Shown one piece after another: positions 9,536 to 22,248 of a DNA stretch of 64,000 nt. Under the pieces are notes generated by a model that saw only the letters and a program-made list of their open reading frames with translations, ran no database searches and was not told the origin of the DNA. The position numbers were made by a program, and so were the translations under genes. The first letter of the stretch is position 1. The number at the start of each line of letters is the position of its first letter. This stretch comes from Pleurodeles waltl (Eukaryota; Chordata; Amphibia; Caudata; Salamandridae). Where the stretch lies: NCBI RefSeq assembly GCF_031143425.1, contig NC_090444.1:1352040323-1352104322 (forward strand), given 5' to 3'.

Positions 9536-11663
9536 TGCTAGGCTTGCCATCCTTGGCGTGGTCTTCCCTAACTTTTTGCCTCTGCTCTCCAGGTTGTTGA
9601 TGTGTGCTGTACTCTGTTTTCTCTGGGCACTTTAGCACTGCTAGCCAGTGCTAAAGTGCAAGTGCCGATATGTAAAATGTACGTGTAATTGGCTTTTCCA
9701 TGATTGGCATATTTGATTTACTAGTAAGTCCCTAGTACAGTGCACTAGAGGTGCCCTGGGCATGTAAATCAAATGCTACTAGTGGGCCTGCAGCACTGGC
9801 TGTGCCACTTACATTAGTAGCCCTGTAAACATGGCTCAGACCTGCCACTGCAGTGTCTGTGTGTGCAGTTACAAACTGCCAATTCTACTTGGCAAGCGTA
9901 CCCACTTGCCAGGCCTAAACCTTCCCTTTTCATACATGTAAGACACCCCTAATGTATGCCCTAGGTAGCCCCATGGGCAGACAGGGTGCAGTGTATGTTT
10001 AAGGTAGGACATATACTAATGTGTTTTATATGTCCTAACAGTGAAAAACTGCCAAATTCGGTTTCACTGTGCAAGGCCTTTCTCTCTCATAGGTTAACAC
10101 GGGGGCTCCCTTTAAATATTATTAAAGTGCAGATTCCCTTTGGGAGCAGATAGAAATAGGGAGTTTAGGGTCTCTGAAATCACAATGCAAAAGTACATCT
10201 TTGGGTAACAGTTGTTTTTGGATTGTGTGTTTGAAAATGCCACCTTTAGAAAGTAGGCATTTTCTTGCTTAAACCATTATGTGACTCTGCCTGTTTGTGG
10301 ATTCCCTGTCTGGGTCAGTTTGACCGTTGGGCTGTTTGCACCTCTCCTCTAGACAGTGACAGAAGGGGAACTGGAGTGTAGCATGCATATCCTGATGAGC
10401 CATCTGGGCTGTAGGGGAAGGGAGGAGGAGTCACTTACACCTGAATGGGCAGTGCCTGACCTCACACAATTCAGTCTCTAACCTCCTGGTGTGTGCCAGG
10501 GGCCTGGCTTGGGCAAGGCAGGATCATATAAACAAGAGAGACTTTCCTTTGAAGTTTGCCTGCTTCAAAGGCAGAAAGGAGTATAAGTAGTGGACCTAAA
10601 ACCCCTGAAAAATAGATCACTTCTGGATTCAAGAGGAATCTCTGCCAAGGAGAAGATCTGAAGAGCTGAGGAGAAGTGCTGCACCTGCCTGTGACTGTGC
10701 TTTGTTGGGCTATCCTGCAGTTGCTGCTTCTGCCTGTTAAAGGGGACAAAGACTGGACTTTGTTGTTCATTCCTGCTTCAGACGAATTTCCAAGGGTTTG
10801 AACTGAGGTTGGCTCCTGTTGTTGAAGTCTCAGGGCTATCAAAGACTTCCTCTGCCAGCACCTGGACTCTCTGCTGAGACTCCTCCCTTGCCAAGTGCTG
10901 ACCTATCCAGTCCCTGGGCCCTTGAAAGGTGAAGTTGGCAGACAAGAACTGAAATTTCATGCACAGAACTCCGTGCGGGGAAATTTTTGACGTACCTTCT
11001 GCAACGTAGCTGTTAAACGACACGCCGCAAGCTTCGCGGATGAAATCGACGCTCCGCCTGCATCGCGGCTGGGAAATCAATGCCTCACAGCTGGAGAAAC
11101 GATGTGCAACACCCCCTTATGGAGACTGATAATGACGCAAACCCTACGCAGCGCGGTTTTCAGATACTGTGAGACCAGATTTTTCACACGTCACGAGGGA
11201 GAAAAACAATGCATCGCTGACCCGACCATAGTAAGGAATCGATGCATCGCTATCCTTTTCCGACACCTGCTCTCCCGTGCGACTTTATTTTTGACGCTAA
11301 CCAGGTACGTTGTGTAACAACAGCATTCTCACTGTTTTAAGACTCTTATTCTTTCAAAAATTCATATCTTGACTTGTGTATGTTGGATTTTTGTCGTTCT
11401 GGTCTTGTTTGATTTAGATAAATATTATCATTTTTTCTGAACTGGTGTGGTGTCCATTTTGTAGTGTTTCACTGTATTACTGTGTGTGTTGGTACAAGTA
11501 CTTTACACATTGCATCTGAAGTTAAACCTATCTGCACGTGCCAAGCTACACACAGGGTGAGCGGGGTTAACTGAGTGTGATTCTCCTTTACCTTGGCTAG
11601 AGTGAGGATCCATGCTTAGACAGGGGGTAACCTGACTACCAACCGAAGACCCAATTTCTAACA
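9536..11663. mobile_element. Solo LTR-like unit, about 2.1 kb
   Basis: Bounded by TGCTAGGCTTGCC at left and AATTTCTAACA at right, so it has the TG...CA ends of LTRs. The flanking pentamers ACCCT (9531-9535) and ACGCT (11664-11668) match at 4 of 5 bases, as expected for an aged 5-bp target duplication. It has no long ORF, and internal retroelement genes are absent on both sides, hence a solo LTR. The segment 11300-11560, read in reverse, matches the start of a second copy at 25174. A 5-bp duplication suits Ty3/gypsy or retroviral-type elements, but no protein confirms the class. Confidence 0.6.
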
Positions 11664-12461
11664 ACGCTTTTAAGGGGTTTGTAAGGAGCTGCCATACATT
11701 TTTTTTCTGTGGAACTCATAATCCATGCCCTAGCTGTCCTCTAGCTTTAAGTATGCATGCTTTAGTGCGCCTAGATAGTTGAATCTTTATAGCTTTACCG
11801 GTCCTACAAGAACCTACTGGTAAGTTTGTATATTGACAGACACAGCGCAAAGTTATGCACTATTTTATCCTATGTTAAGCTAGAATACTGAACTCTACTT
11901 ATTTTGTATATAGTCGACAAGTGTTGCTTATTTACTCAGTAACATTAATACAATTTATGTGTGGTTTTCAGCTATTGGAAGGACTTTAGATCAGTTCATC
12001 CACCGGTCTGGTGTCATTAACGGTTTTGCTCTTCCCAGCACAGCATACAGTCTGAGGCAAAGCATCAGCCATCCCCTTTTCCTTGCAGTGAGTGCTGGCA
12101 TTATGCTCTTGCACAATGTAAATATACACAAAAAGTTAGTTTGAGGGATCATCGGCCAAATAGGTTCTTTTTCAAAATCACTCTGCTGTTTTCTTTGTGC
12201 ATTTTTTGGCAAGGATCCAACAATTCCCTTAGCATTGCTACCAGTCACGTTACTTCATATGCACATATCACACACATTAATCTTTATTTTAGCTGCAAAC
12301 ATAATACCTTTTACTTTTAGTGTGTATTTATTCATTTATGTATTTATTTACTTTTTAGAAAGGGTCTAGCTGCTTCAAAGCAGTGCTGCGGGGCTGGTCT
12401 TGTATTTTTATATGCACACATTGAGCGCATAATTCATTAATCTGTGATGGAAACAAAATAA
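11664..12461. other. AT-rich spacer, no gene seen
   Basis: Only short ORFs without domains. No repeat boundary recognised. Confidence 0.4.
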
Positions 12462-12464
12462 TAA

Positions 12465-13321
12465 GGGACATTTTATACTCTGTTTGAGCCATTTGTGAAT
12501 CATGTTATTTGATGCCAAAATGGTGCAAACTTAACTCCATATTTATATTTTGACTCCAGACCCATCTAGCGTCAAAATATTGGAGTTATTGCCATTTTTG
12601 GATGTGTGGACCCACCTTGGGTCAATGATATGCAAGGTAGGTGTTCCCATCCATGAAATAACACTATCCCAATAGTGCCATATTTATTCCCCTGTGCAAA
12701 AATGACGCACTGGTGGAAGGTGGACCCAAATAATGCTGTTAAGCTTGCTTAGTGCCATTATTCACTGCCCAGGTCAGACGAAGCATTCGGGGACCTGTGG
12801 ACCCATTTCCATGGGTAAACACCAAGGAATGGGCCCACTGGTGCGCACCCCAAGGCCCAGGAACAACCCCACCCACACCAGAGGGACAACAGAGTATGGG
12901 GGACCCCAGCCCAGGTAAGTAGGGTAAGGATAGGTAAGTAATTGTAATAACATTTTTAAGTGCAATTGGGGGCCCTGAAATAGGGCCCCCTGCATGGCAC
13001 TGGGTGCAATGGCCATGCCCAGGGGACACTGGTCCCCTGTGCTGGCCACTGGGGTGGTGGGCATGACTCCTGTCTTTTATAAGACATGAGTCATGCGTTA
13101 TGGATGGTTGTGCATCACGAAATGACTCTAGGCTGGTTACCAGCATTTTTTTGCTTCTGACCAGCCTAGCGTCATTGTTTGATGCTCAACCTCCATTTCT
13201 TCTACCGCCACCCCCACCTGATTTTATTTTGACGCTAGCTCATGCTTAGCACCGGCGCTAATCTTTTTGATGCAAAAATGCTTTCATATAGTGTTGTACC
13301 AAAAAGGTATAAATATGCCCC
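12465..13321 (-). mobile_element. MITE related to element 5, old copy, 857 bp
   Basis: Left end GGGACATTTTATACTC and right end GGTATAAATATGCCCC, with an exact TAA duplication (12462-12464 and 13322-13324). The interior shares the blocks ATGATATGCAAGGTAGGTGT and GCCCAGGTCAGACG with the MITE at 17519-18440 (inverted) and the left end of element 5. Both strands show ORFs only because it is inverted-repeat rich; it has no genes. Confidence 0.7.
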
Positions 13322-13324
13322 TAA

Positions 13325-16300
13325 ATGTGGGCCCATGGGTGCATGGCAATCTGCAGTCATCCACATGCATGTGTAGCAAACTTTGATGTTTTTTCTTCAT
13401 GAAAGTAAAAACTATTCGCTTTCTCACACAAAAGGGGAAGTCATTGAATGGCTTTTGAAATTATCTTTCACAACAGCCATTAGCTAGAAAAACAGGCTTT
13501 GGTAGAGCTAATTAGGAAGTTGTTAACACCAAAAGGAAAGAGTGAATTAAAAAATGGTCATTTAATCATCAAGTATTGTGCTCACGAGGATGAGAATTCG
13601 GACTATGTGTGTGCACAGCATGCATATTCAGTTAATGCACAGAAATCACTTTTTAAATGTTTCCACAAAAATGCATATTTTCAATTTGCAGAGAGGATGA
13701 ACACTTATACCTCAGTGTCCCTCTTGTGTATTGCCCCTTCTAACATGTGTTAGGTGCCCCCTATGCTTCTTTCCTGCTGTTGCTATCATCCTGCCCAGCT
13801 GTTGTCCCCCCAGGAGTAGAATGTGCCACCCAGTAGATGGAAGAGTGACAGCCCTGCCAAATGTTAACGCAGTATAACACATTTTAATGCAGTGTCTACA
13901 TTACTGCATCAAAATACGTTAGCACGTGTAATAATGAAAAGTTCTTGTGTACAACATAGCTGTTACATTTCCCAGGTTCATGAATGAGTTACTGGTCCAG
14001 TCCATATTTTTTTCTTTGCATTTTGGACTTGTAGTACTGGTTTTTGTAATGGGATAAATCATCCTTTAAGTACCAGTATGCAAATTTTAAAAAACTGGCT
14101 GGGACCAGCTAGTAATAAATGGACCTTGGATGCTTGCTAGAGCTCTAGTCTCAGATTTCCCAGTGTGTTTCTTTGTATGGTGTCCTGAACTGTTGAAGCC
14201 GGGCCCTGGTCATGGAGAGCTGATGGGTGTCTGTGGATAACACATCTCAGCCTCTGACCATCTTCCTGATCTAGCCCAGTGTGTTCTTGGGCCCTTTAGT
14301 GCTGAAGTCTGAGACATAATGTTTGTCTCTTCCTGTTGCCCCTCCAGGCCTAGCATAATCCACACAGCCTTGCCTAGTGTCAGCCATGTATTCCCTGCAA
14401 GTGCTGTTGGGGGAAAACAGGAATGAAGAGACACAAGACATCTCTCTGGCAAGGCAAAAGTAGAATTATTCACAACGGCCAGGAGACCAGTCACCTCTGT
14501 AAAGCTGAAAATCTGATCAGAAACAACTGTTTGCACGCAGCCCTTATATAGTCACAGAAATGTTGACTTCATACGGATTATTTTAAAAACCTATGACAAG
14601 TCACAGAATAAAAGTTAATAATATACTTTCATATAAACACCACATCACCTGCATCCTTAAACTTGTGACCTCTTCTCTAGGTTCCCCTTACTATAATCCT
14701 AACAGAGCCATGCTGAAACATTAACTTTCCTACCCCAAGTGTGTAATTGTTTATTGCTCTATTTTCAAGACTTCTTGTCTGACTCTGAATAGTCTTGATT
14801 AAAGTTACCTTTAACCAATATTTTCTAAATCACGTCTCTATTGACAATGAAAATGAAATACATACTTGTGTGCTGTGATCATAAACTCTTCAAGGATTGT
14901 TAAACATGTTTTCACCTTTAAGTGACCCTAAACAAGGATGAACATTAAAATTGCCAAGTAACATAAGCCAGCTAATACAATAACTTCTATCCATCAGACC
15001 ACCTGTAAACAATCCTAATGTTGATAGGTGCTCAAAATTATTGACCATAAGGGTAGGATTATACAAAGTTAATAATAAATAGTTAATATCTTTAAAGAAT
15101 TGTTTTTTAAAACATGGCCTGCAAATTAAGGGACCCAGTATATAGCTCCTCAAGCTCACTATTGAGAGAAACAAACATCAGTATTAACTTCCCACCTAGC
15201 AGAGGATGTAGGGTTCACAGGTAGAGCAAATGACATATATCCATGCAAGTGAAGAGAATTGGATAGGTCTCAGGATTCCTGCAAACAGATCACTTCAAAA
15301 TGCATGATATAGCTGAACCAAGTGAAGTTATGCCTTTTTTTGTTTAAGCCAACAACCATTCAGCTAACAACTTCATTACAAGGTGGATCAATATGGTCAC
15401 TATCAGGAGCTATGTAATTGTGAGAATGTTGGTGGACAGAGATACTAAACTCTTAGTGCTCAGTCATTGCATTCCAGGAAGTTCAACAGTTCAGACTGGT
15501 TGAATGTATGAATATTGAGCCGTTGGGTGTCTCTCTGAAACAGAGAATGCTCGAAATGTAAAAATGCCTATAAAGTATCAACAATGGTAAAACCATGACA
15601 GCAGAGGGAGCACTGTGGAACAAAAAATGCCCAAGTCAATCAGTGTGCAGCAATCCCAAGCCGATTAAAGTTTACAGGTATGCAATCTCCCTCTAAACAC
15701 TAGAAGTCAGCATGGATCCTGCTTACCCAAGGATCATTTCAGTACTTTCCAGACTTTGCAAGAACTGGTCAAAACAACTTTTCACTGTACTTTCAATGTA
15801 GTACTAAGTTTGTCTAGTAAATGTTTATATGTTAGTACATCCGACTGCATCAGACTTTTGAATTACCCTCTATGGCCAATTTCAAGGGCTGGCTAGAAGC
15901 CTGATCTACCTGAGCAACCTAAGCATCTTCTTTTAGCGTTCACATGCTGGACGATCTGTGTCTGACAGTGCATCCTCGTTGATGATCTACCTATGAAAAA
16001 TAACTGCAAGACTAAAGATATTACCCCCACCCACATGGGAGCCTGTCTCAACAGTAACCTAGGAATTTGCAGCCTTACTGGCAGAGAGAGGCAAGTTACT
16101 AAAGTTGCTCACACCCCCACCAGAGAGGTTGGAGCTACAACAGACATATTTAGCCCAATTTCTGTTCTACAGTTATACTTTTTTCCTTCAGAGCCTCCAC
16201 AACAGAAGTTAAAAAAAAGAAATCTGAGATTTTACTGTGACTCCCTCTTAGAGGCTTTTTAAAGCTGATTCTAGACATGGTATACTTATGATTGCCCATG

Positions 16301-17515
16301 TTGTTCCAATCACAAGGATGCCATATAGGAGGTGAAAAGTGATTGGCCCAGTCTCGTCTCAAATGGGTGCAGAAAGGCCCATCATAGCCTAGCCTCCCCT
16401 CAGGCACAGCCTGGGAGCATTGCTTGCTGCGGGTCCAGGTAGTGCATTTTATGTGTGATGGGCCCTTTCTCACACTGCCAGCAGAAACCTGGGCAATGTA
16501 GTTCAACTCTCAACCAAAATGCCTGGCGTACTGCATTGTGGGGTCTAAAGAGGGGTAAGATGTTAGACACCTTTACAGATTCCAATGCTTATGCTGACAT
16601 GTGTACTATTTGCTGTTATTTTATCCTTGTTGGCTGATGTTATCGTTTTTAAGTGCTCAGGCATACTTTGATACCCTCTTAAGCTTTTGTAAGCTGTTTC
16701 TCCCATGTTTTTGTATTATGAAAACATGCTAACAAACAGACATTGAAGAAAAAAGAGGAGGTAGATGGGCTTTAGAATGGACAAACTTCCCCCACTAAAG
16801 AGTAAGCCCATTGTTACTCTCAAACTGCACTGCTAGATTTACTACAGCCAAAAAGGACCAAAAAGAGTGTAAATGTAATCCAGCTCAGCGTTGGAGTAAG
16901 TCTAGCACCACATGGCCAACCATTGCCACTGCAAAAATGTCCCATAGAAAATATATGACTCAACAAATAACTATAGAAATATATTGGAAAATAAAGGAAC
17001 CTTTATTTTATTTTTTTAAGATCCAAAGTTTTTAAGAGAAATCCTTTGTAATGTTATCACACAATTGCTTTTAATACCCAGGTTTTTAAAGCTAATGCTG
17101 TTGAATTTAATAAAGAGGCTTAAACACTTTGCAAAACAGCTGGTAATGCAAAGACTGATTGTTCTGAACTCCACTATCCACATACAGGTAAAACACATCT
17201 CAATACCAGCCAATCATATCCAAGTTGATTACATAAGAACAATCTAATGCACCAATACCATTTTCTGCTTCCACTACATCAGGGAATGTGTTTGTTGTTT
17301 TATCCCATATTTTTAGGAATAATTATTTGAGAAGGAGAAGGTTTACAGGCACAGGATCAACATATTTGGAATGTCCAGGGAAGCAGTCTTCGCCAGATAC
17401 TGCTTCTCACATGTAGTGATCCTTGACATGGTTACAGACTGGGAGCAGGTACAGCCCACTCCCAGGCTATCCCTACCTGTATCAGAATATTGGCAGCACT
17501 CTGTTTCATGGTGAC
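13325..17515. other. AT-rich spacer, no gene seen
   Basis: About 4.2 kb with frequent stops. ORFs of 60-118 codons (for example 14210-14536 and 16150-16506) lack domains and overlap on both strands. The segment 16290-16560 reads like a diverged dispersed repeat but I could not bound it. No RNA gene seen. Confidence 0.4.
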
Positions 17516-17518
17516 TTG

Positions 17519-18440
17519 GGGCCATATTTATACTTTTTGACGCAAAACTGCGCTAACGCAATTTTGCGTCAAAAAAATTAGCGCCGGCTAACGCCATTCT
17601 GAAGCGCCATGCGGGCGCCGTATTCAATCAATGACGTTAGCCTGCGTTAGCCGGCGGCGCTGCCTGGTGTGCGTGAAAAAAAATGACGTACACCAGGCAG
17701 CGCCGGCGTAGGTGGATATGGAGCTTGGGCGCCAAAAAATGGGGCAAGTCAGGCTGAGGCAAATTTTTCGCCTCAACCCGATTTGCGCCATTTTTTCCGA
17801 CTCCCAACCCCCATTGAAATTACTCCTGTCTTAGCAAAGACAGGAGTCATGCCCCCTTGCCCAATGGCCATGCCCAGGGGACTTCTGTCCCCTGGGCATG
17901 GTCATTGGGCATAGTGGCATGTAGGGGGGCACAAATCAGGCCCCCCTATGCCATACATTTTTTTTTTTAAAATAGTTACCTGAACTTACCTTAATGTCCC
18001 TGGGATGGGTCCCTCCAGCCTTGGGTGTCCTCCTGGGGTGGGCAAGGGTGACAGGGGGTGTCTCTGGGGGCACGGGAGGGCACCTCTGGGCTCCTTCCGA
18101 GCCCACAGGTCCCTTAACGCCTGCCCTGACCAGGCGCTAAAAAACAGCGCAAAAGCAGCTGGATGTCATTTTTTTTGACCCGCCCACTCCCGGGCGTGAG
18201 TTTTGCCCGGGAGTGTAAATACGGCGCACATGCCTCGGAGTCAATTATTTTGACGGGAACGCCTACCTTGCATATCATTAACGCAAAGTAGGTGTCCACG
18301 CTAAAAAATGACGCAAACTCCATGGACTTTGGCGCTTAACGCGTCTAACGCCAAAGTATAAATATGGAGTTAGTTTTGCGTCGGAATTGCGTAAAAAAAA
18401 ACGACGCAATTCTGGCGCAAACAGAGTATAAATATGCCCC
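17519..18440 (-). mobile_element. MITE of the element 5 class, 922 bp, hairpin-rich
   Basis: Ends GGGCCATATTTATAC and GTATAAATATGCCCC with an exact TTG duplication (17516-17518 and 18441-18443). Inverted, it shares with the left end of element 5 the terminal GGGGCATATTTATACTC, GGTAGGCGTTCCCGTC and CAGGGCAGGCGTTAA. It is a chain of hairpins: TTTTTGACGCAAAA with its complement near 17540-17575, GCCGGCGCTGCCTGGTGT arms near 17650-17706, and GCCCAATGGCCATGCCCAGG arms near 17858-17910. Confidence 0.8.
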
Positions 18441-18582
18441 TTGGTCTTTCCAGTGGTTCAGCTCTGAAAATGTACCCCATTTGGTGCTTGTATCAGGTAT
18501 TGAGATGCATCAACAAACGAGTGCACTAATTTATTGCCTTACAATAGTCATTGAAGAAAAAGCAAACAGTGGCAAAGGAAAT

Positions 18583-19187
18583 TTATGGTGGTGCCAAATT
18601 CCATCATGTGGTAGGTGCCATTGAATACACCCACATGGCTTTTCAGCCACCTCGCCCCACAGCACATCTTTTGCACAAACTGCCCACAATGCCAGAGGGA
18701 GCTTAATTGATGAATACACTGCCTTTTCTGGAAGCACACAACAGCTCACGTTTTTTGTCAGTCACCACAAGCACGTTGCTTGGCTGCTGGGGATTTCGGT
18801 GACTTGTGGCTCATTGGTAAGAAACAACATTTTACATTGGGGCTGAATGTGCACCAGGCATCTCAACCATACTCAATAATCACTGCAACACAGTATATAC
18901 ACATTACCTTGACACACTGCATGGATGTAGGCATGATGTATTACATTTGGAATAGAGTCCCCTTTAGGAGAATTCCCATCTTTGTTGCAGGTGCAGCAGG
19001 TATGCTCTCTCTCCCTCCATCTCTTCAGACCATACAGACATCAAACAAAATTCAGATGTCTGGATCATATAGGGAGCTGTTGTACCTCCCCAGACGTTGT
19101 GTGCAAGACTGTTGTAGCCTTAGTGTGTTTCACAACATTCGATTGGCTGTTGATCTTGACCCTTATCTAGATTTACATCCAGGTATT
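18583..19187 (+). pseudogene. HARBI1-like transposase remnant lacking the DDE residues
   Basis: The first part reads FHHVVGAIEYTHMAFQPP (from about 18595), matching the GAIDGTHVALVPP block of Harbinger transposases with D changed to E; a stop follows soon after. The exon ends GDLWLIG at 18816 before a GTAAGA donor. The intron 18817-18990 ends TTTGTTGCAG, and exon 2 (18991-19187) continues in phase 1 as GAAGMLSLP, where GDSGYPNLS is expected, then SYRELLYLPRRCVQD, aligned to RYNEAHGRTRRVIER. So the second D is A and the catalytic E is Q. The intron position equals that in elements 3, 4 and 5. The alignment is weak but the order of blocks and the splice site agree. Confidence 0.5.
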
Positions 19188-19828
19188 TGAGGTGGGTTAC
19201 AGAATAGAGGTCCGGGTTTACTAGTTCGGGATCAGCTAGTTAACTAATTATGTTCTTGTTCTTGAGCTGCTAGTATGGTTGCTGCATTTATGCGGTCGGA
19301 CAGTCTTTTGTCAATGATGAGTGGTGGACCTCCACACCCTACATATATACCATCCTAAGACAACTCTGTTTACTTTAGAAAATGTCATCATCATACATGC
19401 TATGCTCTGGTTAAAATTAATACTTAATTTCCTATAACATTCAAACACTTTTCATTATTAAAACCTAAGTACAAGCTCTCACATGAAACACCTATACTTT
19501 AGAAAATGAATATGCAGAAACTTACTTTTGACACGTAAATGTTGTGCACAAATGAAATCAGTTACAATTTTTGGGATTCTCTAAATTTATTTGGGTTTCT
19601 CTTTTTGCAGGGGCTTTCCCCTTGCATGCAGTGGTTGCCCCTCTACAATCTGAGGGTTTCAGAGTGTCGGCCTCACACATGGGCATCTCTGCCCCACACA
19701 CGGGGTGGAGATCTCAGCCTGCTTCAACAAACAGGAATTTACACATAGGAAGAGGCAGTTAGCCAGCTCCAGTCATTCTGAGCCATATTTTCACCACAAC
19801 AGCATCCAGCTGCTCCAAAACCGCCAAC

Positions 19829-20110
19829 ATGGCTGAGGGACAAGATGAGAGGCTCCACTTCAGTGATGAAGAATTGGAGAATATTTGTGAGAGGTCCACC
19901 AAAGGTTTCCTCATGTTTACAGGGGTTCTGGGACTGCCGATAAACAATGCAGTACAGGCCCACATTTTGAGAGATATTACCATGTGCTGCAGTTCTGTGG
20001 GTGCTGCATGCACTCGGAGGACCTTAGTTGTTTGGGCCCACATTAAGGAGATTCTGGGTTTGCCCTACAAGCCAAATTCTCTGCACCCCTGCAATGACAC
20101 CACTGTATAA
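19829..20110 (+). CDS. SANT/Myb-like ORF, Harbinger partner remnant
   Basis: A 93-codon ORF starts ATGGCTGAGG. Residues about 10-75 follow the SANT/Myb-like pattern: FSDEELENI, a hydrophobic helix, then LRDITMCCSSVGAACTRRTL and VVWAHIKEI, comparable to the VDRVNAVG...IRKRWNDL block of protein A. The position, downstream of a transposase remnant on the same strand, fits the second gene of an old Harbinger element; element 5 has the same gene order. It is shorter than protein A and may be only the DNA-binding part. Function is inferred from pattern and context only. Confidence 0.4.
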   Translation: MAEGQDERLHFSDEELENICERSTKGFLMFTGVLGLPINNAVQAHILRDITMCCSSVGAACTRRTLVVWAHIKEILGLPYKPNSLHPCNDTTV

Positions 20111-20402
20111 GAGAACAGCCTTGCCGACCCTCCACACTAATCAAGAAGAGTTTGAGCAGTAGACATGAAGTAAGTGAAATATTTTCATATTTACTTAAAG
20201 CCACATTGCATTTTGAAAGTTTTGTCCATCATGCACTCAGTCTGAGCTTTGTTCCAGCATTCCATGTTGTTTTTAACCTGTGGTATTTGTGCGTTATGAA
20301 AGGAATGAATGTTTAAAAATACTAGCATTGACATATTGTTGTAGTTCTGCTAGGACTTACTAATCATCTCATCTCGGTATATTGAAATGCTTTTCAAATT
20401 AT

Positions 20403-20861
20403 GGGGCATATTTATAATGCCCTAGCGCCACCAGGCGCCACATTAACATCATTATTTGTACATTAATGTGGCCTAACAAGACCGAAATCCCCCTGCCATA
20501 TTTACAGGGTGGCGAAAAGCATGCATTGTTCCACCCTGTAACCCTTTGTTCTACATTATGCCTGCAATAGGCATAATGTATCCAAAGGGGGCGTTCCCCC
20601 GTTAGGGGAGCTGGAACAATGGCATAAGGAAGTCTATGAGATTTCCTTGTGCCATTTTTACGGCACTTTTAACACCTTCTAAAGAGCAGGCGTTAAAACA
20701 GAGCTTCCATTCTTTAGAAATGATCGTATTGTCCCTTACCCTGCGCCATGGAGCGCCGTATTTTAAATACAGTGTACACATGGTAGTGGTAGAGGTTTGC
20801 TAAGGGACATAGGGAAGTGGCGCTGCACTCAGTGCAGCACCACTTTCCATAAATCTGCCCC
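20403..20861 (-). mobile_element. MITE, GGGGCAGATTTAT family, inverted copy
   Basis: Begins GGGGCATATTTATAATGCCC and ends CCATAAATCTGCCCC, the inverse of the copy at 5410-5941. The flanks TAT and TAC match at two of three bases. It contains hairpins such as ACATTATGCCTG/TAGGCATAATGT (about 20551-20580). Confidence 0.7.
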
Positions 20862-22245
20862 TACATTTTCTGAGACAACATAGCATAACTTCAGCATGTG
20901 GAATCAGTTACATTTCCAGTTTGTGAAACTTAAGTTATGTTTTGCTGACATTGTGTACCTTACTTCAAACCACCATATATTTTCCTAATAAAATGTATAC
21001 AAATTCCCATAATTTCTTAATACATTTTGAGACATTTTACGCTAAAATAAACAATAAAACATAATCCTTTAAAATGCTTTTATTACCTTATACAAGCACA
21101 CTGTAATCTAAACTAGGAGATGTGTTCAAAATGTTGCAAAATATATTTTAAAGATGTAACCACAGGGTTATCCAAAAGTATTTCTCCTTCTTTGAATGCC
21201 TTATTCCAAACATGTTCTTTAAATTATTGTTTTATATTATTTGGAAGTTCTTAAAAATTGTTATACTAACTTTGGTTTGCTACATGTATAGTAAAGACTA
21301 CACAATGTCAGTTCTTGTATTTCCGGTTACAATATCCCTTCCAAATAAAGTACATTTGATATGAAAAGAATTCAAGATGTCTGTGCTTTTGCAACTTCCT
21401 GTACAACCGCCCGGGCTGCCAAAGATCATAAAAGCAGGACCCGCAAAGAAGAGACTTGACTGCTGGGTGGACACAAGATCTATCTACCTCCTGTGAGGAG
21501 AGGGACGTTCACACAAGAAGGGGGGGCTGCACCCACCTGGCGATAAACACGATCTGTCACAAAAAGACTCTGGGCAGAGGCTGCAAAGTCAACACTGGGG
21601 TAAGTTGATGTGGACACCAGCAGCCAAGAGGAGTCAGATACTGGGGATCCTCATGTCTTTGTGCAAGACCAGCCGGTGGTGTCCGAAGAGTAGGCCTCAC
21701 CACATCTGGGCCTGTACCCACTCCTTCCTTAACTATAAAGTCAGCATACCGTCATGGCCTCCAGGTGCACCCCCTGCACAGGCATCATCCCATCCTCCAA
21801 ATACCTGTCCAGAACAAAACAAGCAGTTGAGACACTCTTTAGGCCCTGGCACCCCGTAGCCCTCTTGTATAGTCAACTCCATTTCCTTAAATTATGAGTC
21901 CTCAGCTGCTCTGAAGGAAGACGTGAGGTCAATGAGGACCAGGGAGTGATCTCTGGGAATATCCTGGACTTATTTGGAGAGGTCCAGAAGCTATGAGAGC
22001 TGGTCAATGAACATCCCTAAGATGTATGTGAACTCATGACCTCCTTCATAGCAGGTCTGACATTATGTCTGCCTCCCCAATGTGCCCCACCTTCTGTTGT
22101 CCCATCTCCTAGTTCAACTGTCATCCCTGATTCCCATGGTAACCAATGTTTCATTCTTCCCATGGGGTGGCTGGTCCTGACACTGCATGCCATTTAACAT
22201 CTGTGCTGGAGGAGGACTTTACCATTGTTCTGGGGAAAATGAGAC
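20862..22245. other. AT-rich then mixed spacer, no gene seen
   Basis: 20862-21400 is strongly AT-rich without ORFs. The 84-codon ORF at 21605-21859 has no recognised domain. Confidence 0.4.
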
Positions 22246-22248
22246 TAT

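Noticed and set aside
14210..16590. Minus-strand ORFs of 90-118 codons
   Set aside because: No domain, no splice context, overlapping ORFs on the other strand, AT-rich surroundings.
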